Positions 17,650 through 25,316 of a stretch of 59,039 nt of DNA are shown here, in pieces. The DNA comes from Chloroflexota bacterium (GTDB taxonomy: Bacteria > Chloroflexota > Anaerolineae > Aggregatilineales > J027). Below the pieces are notes generated by a model. It was given only the letters and a program-made list of their open reading frames with translations. It ran no database searches and had not been told where the DNA came from. Position 1 is the first letter of the stretch. Each line of letters starts with the position of its first letter. The position numbers and the translations under genes are program-made. The stretch spans positions 1 through 59,039 of the forward strand of contig QMIT01000016.1 in NCBI GenBank assembly GCA_024434115.1. Direction: 5' to 3'.

Positions 17650-19560
17650 CTACGCAAGCCTGTCCCATTCCTGCATGGTCGCATCAAGAGCGGCTTCCGT
17701 CTCGGTATATTGCTGGCCCAAACGCGATACATCCTGCACCTTTCCGGCGGCGCTGGCGATTTCGAGATTATCCAAAATGGTCTGCAATTCGACCTCTAAT
17801 TTATGAATCTGGGCCTCAAGTTCGGCAAGGCGTTTGGTACGTTGAAATTGAGAAAGGCCACTGGGGTGTTTTTCGGCGACGGGTTTGGCTTGGCGGCCAT
17901 TATTTTTAGTGGACGGATTGACAGCCTCGGCCAATTTTGCGGCCTCTTGTTCACGCAAGGTCACATAATCATGATAGGCCCCTTGAAAAATGGTCATCCC
18001 GTCTTGGCGCACCGCCCAAATCTGTGTGGCAAGAGCGTCAATCAGATAACGATCATGGCTGACCAACAAAATCGTGCCTTCAAAATCTACCAAGACATTT
18101 TGCAGAATCTCTTGTGAGGCTATGTCGAGATGGTTGGTCGGCTCGTCGAGCAATAGCACATTCGCCCCCGCCAGCGATAATTTTGCCAGTGCCAAGCGTC
18201 CACGCTCCCCACCCGACAAGGTGCTGATTTGGCGATACACGTCATCGCCAGTGAACAAATAGGCTGCCAGATAATTACGGGCTTGGCTGATGGGCATATC
18301 TTTGGTTTGCAGGATTTCTTCGAGCAGAGTGTTTTCGGCATTTAGACCCTCGTGGGCCTGTGCGAAATAACCGATTTCGACCCGCGCCCCCCATTGATAT
18401 TGACCTTGCAGGGGTTGAAGATCGCCCAAAATCGTTTTCAAAAAAGTGGACTTGCCTGACCCATTTGGCCCAATAATCGCCGCGACCTCGCCGCGCATCA
18501 GCAAAATTTCGGAGACATCAAACAGAGGTTGGTCAGCATCGGGATAGCCGACAGCCATGCCTTTTGTCTTAAAGACTTCATTACCGGTACGGGAAGCCTC
18601 CAAACGCATATGCAGCTTTTGTTTGGTCTGGGGGCGCTTTTTGACCCAATCGCCTTCTTTAATCAGGCGTTCCAAGCGACGACGGCGACCTTTGGCTTGG
18701 TTGGTATTTTGCCCCGCGATGTTTCGGGCGATGTAGTCCTGCTCTTTTTTGATAAATTCCTGTTGGGCCTCATATTCTTTTAACATGCGCTCATGGCGTT
18801 CTTGGCGCTGCTGGACATAATGGCTGTAATTGCCATGATAGGTGTCCAGTTCACCAAATTCGAGTTCCCAAATGACGTTGACCACCTTATCCATAAAATA
18901 GCGGTCATGGCTGACGAGCAATAACGCGCCTTGCCAAGTTTTCAGATACCCCTCTAGCCATTCGACGGCATTGATGTCGAGATGGTTGGTCGGTTCGTCC
19001 AGCACCAGCAGTTCAGGATTTTCGAGCAGCAAGCGGGCCAATAATGCGCGGGTGACTTGTCCGCCGGAAAGTAGCGTTAGGGGGCGCGAAAATTCATCGG
19101 GTTTAAATCCCAGCCCCATCAAGACGCGCTTGATTTCGGTCTCGTAGGTATAGCCGCCTGCCTCTTGAAAGGCTTCTTGGGCCACACCATACCGCCGCAA
19201 TAATTCATCGTGGTCGCCATTGTTGGCACTCTCGGCAAGGGCATGTTCCAATTCGGTCAATTTGGCTTGTTGGGCCAAGAGCGGTTCAAACGCGGTCAGC
19301 ATTTCTTCCCAGATGGTACGATTCCCCGTCAATTTGGGGCGCTGTGGCAGAAAGCCGATTCTTAGACCGCGCTTGGTTTCGACCTTGCCGGTGGTGGGTT
19401 CGTCGTTGCCGATCAGAATATTGAGAAGGGTGGTTTTGCCTGCGCCATTTGGCCCGACCAGTGCAATTTTGGCATGGTTGGGAATCGAAACTGAGATGCC
19501 GCCAAAAAGTTCATCGGGGCCAAATGCTTTGCTGACATGAATTGCGGTGAGTACGGACAT
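17650..19560 (-). CDS. ABC-F family ATP-binding protein
   Basis: 636 residues with two complete ABC domains and no membrane part. Walker A is GPNGAGKTT and GPNGSGKST, signatures are LSGGQVTRALLARLL and LSGGERGRLALAKLS, and both Walker B regions read LLDEPTNHLDI. The inter-domain linker (around residues 240-320) is highly charged with helical arms, and a coiled-coil tail follows. This is the ABC-F layout of ribosome-binding translation factors (EttA/Uup/YheS group) rather than a transporter. Which subgroup, and whether it confers drug protection, cannot be told. It may share the livK region downstream but has no gene partner. Confidence 0.9.
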   Translation of the reverse strand: MSVLTAIHVSKAFGPDELFGGISVSIPNHAKIALVGPNGAGKTTLLNILIGNDEPTTGKVETKRGLRIGFLPQRPKLTGNRTIWEEMLTAFEPLLAQQAKLTELEHALAESANNGDHDELLRRYGVAQEAFQEAGGYTYETEIKRVLMGLGFKPDEFSRPLTLLSGGQVTRALLARLLLENPELLVLDEPTNHLDINAVEWLEGYLKTWQGALLLVSHDRYFMDKVVNVIWELEFGELDTYHGNYSHYVQQRQERHERMLKEYEAQQEFIKKEQDYIARNIAGQNTNQAKGRRRRLERLIKEGDWVKKRPQTKQKLHMRLEASRTGNEVFKTKGMAVGYPDADQPLFDVSEILLMRGEVAAIIGPNGSGKSTFLKTILGDLQPLQGQYQWGARVEIGYFAQAHEGLNAENTLLEEILQTKDMPISQARNYLAAYLFTGDDVYRQISTLSGGERGRLALAKLSLAGANVLLLDEPTNHLDIASQEILQNVLVDFEGTILLVSHDRYLIDALATQIWAVRQDGMTIFQGAYHDYVTLREQEAAKLAEAVNPSTKNNGRQAKPVAEKHPSGLSQFQRTKRLAELEAQIHKLEVELQTILDNLEIASAAGKVQDVSRLGQQYTETEAALDATMQEWDRLA

Positions 19561-19564
19561 GCTG

Positions 19565-19593
19565 CTGAGAAGTCCTAGCCTCTGTAATACAAT
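19565..19593 (+). promoter_or_regulatory. Possible promoter of the FGE-fold gene
   Basis: CTGAGA, a 17-base spacer, TACAAT, about 80 bases before the ATG at 19672. It overlaps the start of the divergent ABC-F gene. Confidence 0.4.
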
Positions 19594-19671
19594 AGATAGT
19601 GACTACGAGTTTTGCAGAAATTGTGGATTTGTTCAAGCCAATTTTATTGTGCAAGCAATACGGAGCGCCCC

Positions 19672-20649
19672 ATGAAAACGATTCTGCACCCGGATCATTG
19701 GGTTGAAATTCCCGAGGGGGAGTTTATATTTGGTCTTTCAGAAGACCAGCGCGATAGCCTGCGTCATCAATTACTGTATCTCATCAACTATGAATCTCGT
19801 CCGCTTTCTGAACAAATTATTATAAATAGCGCTATTCAGAAATTGCGTCATTATCAAGAACTTTCCAAAGAAGAGAAGGCCGTTTTTGGTCTTAGTTACC
19901 CTAATGAAATTTACGGTTGGGATTTCAAGACAACTCCAACCCAAAAAATTGTTCACCTCAAACGATTTTACATAGCTCTTTATCCTATCACGAGGAAACA
20001 ATATTACTCATTTCTCAAAGGAATGCCTGCGAACGAATTACTTGGCGCTATAGATGAGGAAGAGACCGAATATTTACAGGACCTCAACAAGAGTGTTTAT
20101 ACACGTTGCGCGGCAGAAATTCAAATTGACACAGCCTTACAGTTTTGTGAGCAGTTGGGGGCACGTTTACCGACAGTTTATGAGTGGGAAAAAGCCGCCC
20201 GTGGTACGGATGGAAGGTTATATCCTTGGGGCAATACATGGGATGCTAACGCCGGATTTTTTTCTTATCAACAACATGTTCCTAAGCATTCTCCTGATGG
20301 AAAGCCAACAATAGATGCATATCCTTCTGGAAGAAGCCCCTATGGATTATGGGGGATGACCGGAGGGTTGCCCGAACTTGTTTCAGTGCCACCTGATTTA
20401 CGGCCAATTGTTTATCAATTTGCGAGTGAACAACGAGAAACAAGCATAGTGGAGTGGAGGTATCACTTCAAAGGCAAAGGAATTCATATTGGTTTAAAAG
20501 GTAGACATCCTAAAGAAATTGATCTTCGGCTTGCTCCCTTTGAACATCTTATTCCTCTAAAAGGGGTTGGCGACTGGGCGGGTTTACGGCCTGTTTTGGA
20601 CAAATGGCCTGTTCAGCAGTGGCAGGGAATCAATTTAGGTGAGGGTTAA
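19672..20649 (+). CDS. Formylglycine-generating-enzyme-fold (FGE-sulfatase/SUMF1) protein
   Basis: 325 residues. The recognisable core is LKRFYIALYPITRKQYYSFL, then LPTVYEWEKAARGTDGRLYPWGN and RSPYGLWGMTGGLPEL, corresponding to the family RLPTEAEWE.AARG...YPWGN and N.YGLYDM.GNVWEW stretches. The region after these is poorly conserved and the terminal conserved segment (GG.W....R...R) is not evident. I do not see the cysteine pair of true formylglycine enzymes, so a catalytic role is doubtful. The ATG follows GGAG. The gene is visibly AT-richer than its neighbours, with many Lys/Ile/Tyr codons ending in A or T, which may mean recent acquisition. Confidence 0.75.
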   Translation: MKTILHPDHWVEIPEGEFIFGLSEDQRDSLRHQLLYLINYESRPLSEQIIINSAIQKLRHYQELSKEEKAVFGLSYPNEIYGWDFKTTPTQKIVHLKRFYIALYPITRKQYYSFLKGMPANELLGAIDEEETEYLQDLNKSVYTRCAAEIQIDTALQFCEQLGARLPTVYEWEKAARGTDGRLYPWGNTWDANAGFFSYQQHVPKHSPDGKPTIDAYPSGRSPYGLWGMTGGLPELVSVPPDLRPIVYQFASEQRETSIVEWRYHFKGKGIHIGLKGRHPKEIDLRLAPFEHLIPLKGVGDWAGLRPVLDKWPVQQWQGINLGEG

Positions 20650-20660
20650 AATAAACACTA

Positions 20661-20680
20661 AACCCCCGTCTTTGGGGGTT
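20661..20680. terminator. Hairpin between convergent genes
   Basis: AACCCCC/GGGGGTT stem with a 6-nt loop, 11 bases after the FGE-fold gene and 138 bases before the end of the FHA gene. The T-run is poor on both strands, best on the minus strand (TAGTGTTTATTTT). Confidence 0.5.
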
Positions 20681-20818
20681 CAGCGATTAGGGAGCAACCG
20701 GATGGTTAGGGGGGCATTTTAACCACCACAGTATGTCTGTTAGGATAGCCCACCTAAACGGGGATAACTTGACGGATAAGCGCCGCCAAACCCACTACTG
20801 CCTTACAGTCGAACGGCC

Positions 20819-21478
20819 TTAGATCGAGTTTGCCCAGTCAATATGCCGATTACGGAAGATTAGCCCAAACCCACGCCGCGTCGTAATATATTCATGTTCG
20901 GGGTCCACTTCCTCTAGGCGTTTTCGCAGTCGGCTGACCAGCGCATCAAGGGCTTGGTCGGTAATTTCTTTGCCATGCCACACAAAATCGCGGATGTCCT
21001 CGCGGGTAACCACCGCCCCTTCATTCCGCATCAACAATTGCAGCAATAAAATTTGGCTAGGGCTTAGAGGCGGGTCAAGGCGCTGGTTCATCACAAACAC
21101 CTGCGCGGTGGTCTCATCCAAACGCAACCCCTCAATTCGAGCATGGCGGGGGTCTACTTGGGCGGTTGTCGCGGGGTCGTCAAATACGAGGATACACGCA
21201 TTGCCCAAATTCAGCACGTCATTGGCTTTGAGGCGATATTCACGATTGGGCAGGAGGCGTACATCATTCAAAAATGAGCCATTGGTGCTGCCGGGGTCAA
21301 TCGCCACGACCTGATCGTGCGAAAATTCCAGTTTGAGATGCACCCGTGAAATCTCAGTGGTATCAATCACAAAATCGCATTCTCTGGCCCGTCCGATGGT
21401 GAATGGAAAATGGGCCAAGTCTAACTGACCCACAATGCGGTTCTCTTCTTTTATATAGAAACATGGCGGGGTTGACAT
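20819..21478 (-). CDS. FHA domain - winged-helix (OmpR/PhoB-type) DNA-binding protein
   Basis: 219 residues. The N-terminal FHA domain (about 20-95) reads FTIGRARECDFVI, EISRVHLKLEF and DPGSTNGSFLND, with the phosphothreonine-contacting Arg, Ser and Asn present. The C-terminal winged-helix domain (about 125-215) has LSPSQILLLQLLMRNEGAVVTREDI and ALDALVSRLRKRLEEVDPEHEYITTRRGFGLIF, a typical Trans_reg_C recognition helix and wing. There is no receiver domain, so signalling probably comes through a Ser/Thr kinase phosphopeptide read by the FHA. No kinase is adjacent. It may autoregulate or control distant genes. Confidence 0.88.
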   Translation of the reverse strand: MSTPPCFYIKEENRIVGQLDLAHFPFTIGRARECDFVIDTTEISRVHLKLEFSHDQVVAIDPGSTNGSFLNDVRLLPNREYRLKANDVLNLGNACILVFDDPATTAQVDPRHARIEGLRLDETTAQVFVMNQRLDPPLSPSQILLLQLLMRNEGAVVTREDIRDFVWHGKEITDQALDALVSRLRKRLEEVDPEHEYITTRRGFGLIFRNRHIDWANSI

Positions 21479-21668
21479 AAATAAGACCTCAACCTATCTA
21501 TTCCGAGTTAATATAGAAACGCCCTGCTGAAAGTATGGGGTATAACTCAGAATTCGGCTCTACGCAAGCATGACGCATTACCAACGTTTGCTCATCAGCG
21601 TTTAAGCATGTGTTAAACAATAGACGTTTAAACTAGAGGCATTATAACGAATCAAAAGGAGAGTTCCC

Positions 21669-22577
21669 ATGCGTGTGATTATTACAGGCGGCACTGGCCT
21701 AATTGGAAGCGCCCTAGCCAAAAGTCTTTTAGCCGACGGGCATGAAGTCATTGTTCTGAGTCGAAACCCCGGCAGTGCCAAGATTGAACCCGGAGTACGG
21801 ATTGAAAATTGGACGGCACGATCTGGGGATGGATGGAGCAGCCTCATTACCAGTGACACCGCGATTGTCAACCTTGCGGGGGCAGGCATCGGGGATAAAC
21901 GCTGGTCAGAAGATCGGAAAAAATTGATTTTGGAAAGCCGTGTTAATGCTGGGGCCGCTGTCGTAGATGCCATCGAAAAAGCGTCCGAGAAACCACGTGT
22001 CGTCATTCAATCCTCGGCAGTTGGTTATTATGGCACTCCCGGCGATCAGGTATTGACCGAAGATAGTCCGGCAGGTGAGGACTTCTTGGCGGATGTCTGT
22101 AAACAATGGGAAGACTCCACCCAAGCCGTCGAGGGCATGGGGGTACGGCGAGCCATCATTCGCAGTGGGGTCGTGTTGAGTATGGATGGCGGTGCGTTAC
22201 CACGAATGCTGCTGCCGTTTAAATTAATGGTCGGTGGGCCAATTGGCGACGGCAAGCATTGGTTTCCTTGGATTCATATTGACGATGAAATCAAAGCCAT
22301 CCGCTTTTTGATTGAAAATGAAAATGCAAAAGGGGTATTTAATGTCATGGCCCCCAACCCGCTGACCAATGGCGATTTCACGCACGAAGTTGGCAAGGTC
22401 ATGCAAAAACCCGCCGTGATCCCTGTCCCCAAATTGACCCTACAAATGATGTTTGGCGAAATGGCAATTATGGTGATTGATGGTCAGCGGGCTGTCCCGA
22501 AACGCTTACAGGAACACAACTTTGAATTTGTTTACCCCACCGTCGAACCGGCCCTAAAGAACCTATTCAAGAAATAG
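21669..22577 (+). CDS. TIGR01777 family epimerase (NAD(P)-dependent SDR, YfcH-like)
   Basis: 302 residues of the extended SDR fold. The N-terminus reads ITGGTGLIGSALAKSLL (nucleotide-binding glycine motif), followed by IVNLAGAGIGDKRWSE, the SSAVGYYG active-site Tyr region, and HWFPWIHIDDEIKAI toward the C-terminus, all TIGR01777 hallmarks. AAAGGAG precedes the ATG. The substrate of this family is not established, so only the fold and cofactor class can be given. Confidence 0.88.
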   Translation: MRVIITGGTGLIGSALAKSLLADGHEVIVLSRNPGSAKIEPGVRIENWTARSGDGWSSLITSDTAIVNLAGAGIGDKRWSEDRKKLILESRVNAGAAVVDAIEKASEKPRVVIQSSAVGYYGTPGDQVLTEDSPAGEDFLADVCKQWEDSTQAVEGMGVRRAIIRSGVVLSMDGGALPRMLLPFKLMVGGPIGDGKHWFPWIHIDDEIKAIRFLIENENAKGVFNVMAPNPLTNGDFTHEVGKVMQKPAVIPVPKLTLQMMFGEMAIMVIDGQRAVPKRLQEHNFEFVYPTVEPALKNLFKK

Positions 22578-22589
22578 GCGGATATGTTT

Positions 22590-22618
22590 AAGGGGCGATT
22601 TTTCTTCAACCGCCCCTT
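22590..22618. terminator. Hairpin between convergent genes
   Basis: A perfect 8-bp stem (AAGGGGCG at 22590-22597 with CGCCCCTT at 22611-22618). It lacks a downstream T-run on either strand, so termination may be inefficient or factor-assisted. Confidence 0.45.
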
Positions 22619-22668
22619 CCGTCTATCTCCATTTATTGGATAAATCTTGGTGATAGGAATGTCACAGC

Positions 22669-23709
22669 CTAACAGACAAATTCACGCACCAACCCTAGTG
22701 CTGCATCCGTCTTGGCGATGGATTTCATGCCGTCCTTCTCGATACCCGTCAAGGCGCGGATTGCGTCTATCGTTTCCGGCACAACAATAGCCTGATTGTA
22801 GACTTGATAGTTGTAGAATAATTCATTTCCTGCGACGGCGAGATTGTCTTCCCACAAGCCAACCTCCCACATATCACCACGTGGACGCCCCAAATCCGCC
22901 ATAAGTTCCAATGTCGTGTTCAAAGCTACCATACCTTCGGACATCCGCAAAAAGGCAATACGCGGCGCGGCGCTAAAGGCATCCAATATCTCCTGTCGGG
23001 TAGCAGAACGGGTCAATTCAACCGTCCACGCATGGAGATGGCTCGTGGTGTGGGACGCCACCAGCGCAATTGTGACTACATCCAAATCCGGTAGCACCGT
23101 TTGAGCATCCGGACCTTGATGGGAGGGGATATGCGATTCTGGGACAACCGTGTTCATCACACCTGAATGGTCAGACTCCCATGGGTCGGTGGCGCGGCGT
23201 ACCAACACACCCCGCGCTTTTTTCAATAATCCGGCACTTTTGAGTGCGCCTAAGGTGCGGACAATGCTGGTGGTATTGCAGGACACCACACGGGTTGTCT
23301 CTCGACCCAGTGCTGTCTCATAGTTGGCTTGGGCGACAAATGAGTGCCCGGTTAGGCTATGTTTCTCACCACCTTGAAAGATGGATTTAACACCTGCCGC
23401 ACGATATTTTTCTAGATTTGCTGCTGCAATTTTCTTGGGGGTGGCATCGGCGACAACATCTACATGTCCCAATACCTCTTCTAATGTACCCGCGACGTTG
23501 ATGCCTGCCGCCCGCATTGCAGTTTGGGCCTCAGTGGTGGCCGCAAACACAGGATAGCGTTTTTCAGCCGCCACCTTGATGCGCCAATCACTCACGACAT
23601 CAATTACACCAACGAGTTCCATATCCTCTTGTATGACAACGGCATCTGCGATGCGTTTGCCGATGACACCATAGCCGTTGACCGCCACACGTACTTTACC
23701 AGTAGCCAT
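22669..23709 (-). CDS. gap: Type II (archaeal-type) glyceraldehyde-3-phosphate dehydrogenase
   Basis: 346 residues. The N-terminal nucleotide-binding stretch VAVNGYGVIGKRIADAV and the catalytic Cys144 in VVSCNTTSIVRTL, followed by VRRATDP and HTTSHLHAW, match archaeal phosphorylating GAPDH (EC 1.2.1.59, dual NAD/NADP) rather than the bacterial GapA class with its SCTTN motif. The archaeal-type pattern is unambiguous in several blocks. The enzyme oxidises glyceraldehyde 3-phosphate to 1,3-bisphosphoglycerate in glycolysis, reversibly. I start at the ATG at 23709, eight bases after AAGGA. No glycolytic neighbour such as pgk is present, so it is a solo gene. Confidence 0.88.
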   Translation of the reverse strand: MATGKVRVAVNGYGVIGKRIADAVVIQEDMELVGVIDVVSDWRIKVAAEKRYPVFAATTEAQTAMRAAGINVAGTLEEVLGHVDVVADATPKKIAAANLEKYRAAGVKSIFQGGEKHSLTGHSFVAQANYETALGRETTRVVSCNTTSIVRTLGALKSAGLLKKARGVLVRRATDPWESDHSGVMNTVVPESHIPSHQGPDAQTVLPDLDVVTIALVASHTTSHLHAWTVELTRSATRQEILDAFSAAPRIAFLRMSEGMVALNTTLELMADLGRPRGDMWEVGLWEDNLAVAGNELFYNYQVYNQAIVVPETIDAIRALTGIEKDGMKSIAKTDAALGLVREFVC

Positions 23710-23865
23710 TGATTCCATCCTTTGGATTTTTATCAATTGAGAACAAGTCAACCCCTTGAGTGTACATTATCGCTAATACTTGATATAAGGCCGAATGACT
23801 CAAATTTTGGGTGATAAAAATAACCATCTGGGTGTATTGGCTATTTCCACAGAGGTTCTCATCAC

Positions 23866-25059
23866 CTATCGATCTTCTAATTTTACCCAAGCGCGGTCAG
23901 CCTCCCCGATATAAAGTGCTTCAGGGTGAATTAGCCGATTTTCGAGCCGCTGCTCCAAAATATGCGTGACCCAGCCTGCCATACGTCCCATCGCAAACAC
24001 CAGCGGCATTAAATCCGGCTCGATCCCTAACATATACAGCAATACTGAACTATAGTAGTCCACATTGGCATAGATACGCCGTTCGATGAAATAGGGGTCA
24101 GCCAGCGCCAGATTTTCCAGACCTGCTGCAATGTCAAACCAATGCGTGTTTCCCAAACTTTTGGCAAGAGCTTCGGTGTGCTGACGTAAAATGACACTAC
24201 GTGGGTCGGTGGTACGATAGACCCGATGTCCAAAACCCATAATTTTGCGCCCCTTGCCTTTGACTTGCTCGGTAAAAAATGACGATACATTTTCAGGGCT
24301 GCCGATTTCCATAAACATTTCCATTGTGGCCTCATTCGCGCCGCCGTGTTTTGGCCCTTTCAGCGCACCGAGGGCCGCTGTAATGGCGCTGTATATATCG
24401 CTGTCGGTGCTGGCGACCACCCGACTGGTAAAGGTACTAGGGTTGAGGCTGTGATCCGCCATTAGGATAAGATAGACATTCAGGGCCGTCGCTTCCGCCG
24501 GGGTTGGGGCTGTGCCGATGTGCATGTACAAAAAATTGGCGGCGAGACTCAGATTTTTATCCGGTGGGATAGGCCCTAATCCCTGTCGAATGCGTGACCA
24601 TGCCGCTGTAAAAATTGGGGTACAGGCAATGAGACGGTAGGCTTTGCGTAACTCAGCCTCCAATGAATTGTCATCCGCAGTGACATCGTAAACCCCAGTC
24701 ATAGAAATCAGTGTGCGAAGAATGGTTAACGGATGAGAATTTTTGGGGAAATGCTGCATCGCCTCGACAAAATACGGTTCCAACGTCATTTCAGCAGCGA
24801 TGCCCTCTTGAAATTCGGTCAATGCTTGACGATTGGGCAGGCATTGATGCAGCAATAAATAGGCTGCTTCTTCATAACTGGCATGTGCGGTCAAATCTTC
24901 AATGGCATACCCGCGATAGGTCAGGTGTCCGGCTGAACCATCTACCATGCTGGCGGTGGTTTCGGTCACAATCACGCCTGCCAAGCCTTTTGCCACTTCG
25001 TGCATCTTTTTTCTGCTCTCCGGTGTATATAGGTGAAAATTCAAAATCTCAATTGACAT
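23866..25059 (-). CDS. gltA: Citrate synthase (type II, dimeric-like)
   Basis: About 397 residues. The catalytic residues are seen in LMADHSLNPSTF (His), GPKHGGANEATM (His) and YANVDYYSS (Asp), with FGHRVYRTTDPR binding acyl-CoA/citrate. The N-terminal part KGLAGVIVTETTASMVDG resembles short bacterial citrate and 2-methylcitrate synthases. The 25059 start has no ribosome site; an internal ATG at 25005 follows GGAG at 12 bases and gives a 379-residue protein closer to family length, so the start is open. The gene sits 156 bases before the GAPDH gene on the same strand, so co-transcription is possible. Confidence 0.9.
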   Translation of the reverse strand: MSIEILNFHLYTPESRKKMHEVAKGLAGVIVTETTASMVDGSAGHLTYRGYAIEDLTAHASYEEAAYLLLHQCLPNRQALTEFQEGIAAEMTLEPYFVEAMQHFPKNSHPLTILRTLISMTGVYDVTADDNSLEAELRKAYRLIACTPIFTAAWSRIRQGLGPIPPDKNLSLAANFLYMHIGTAPTPAEATALNVYLILMADHSLNPSTFTSRVVASTDSDIYSAITAALGALKGPKHGGANEATMEMFMEIGSPENVSSFFTEQVKGKGRKIMGFGHRVYRTTDPRSVILRQHTEALAKSLGNTHWFDIAAGLENLALADPYFIERRIYANVDYYSSVLLYMLGIEPDLMPLVFAMGRMAGWVTHILEQRLENRLIHPEALYIGEADRAWVKLEDR

Positions 25060-25316
25060 TGAAAGAATTTTAAGCAGTTTTGAACTGAATAAAAACCTTC
25101 AGGGTAGATTGTGTGACGATGCACACCCGATCATGAGTCCCGAAAAATGGAGTTGCCATGTTCCTCAACAAGAATAACCTTTCACCTACCTGTTTGTGCC
25201 GTTAAAATGATAAGGTGTTTTTCCTCATCGGGAGTTCAAACTTTTACGGTTAGCGTTTGGTCACCCCTCTGGATTCAGTTGAGGAGTGTTTTAGAAAAAC
25301 CTTTGGACAAGAACCT

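Noticed and set aside
20650..20818. Small gene between the FGE-fold gene and the FHA regulator
   Set aside because: No frame with a ribosome site or recognisable protein; only a hairpin is seen.
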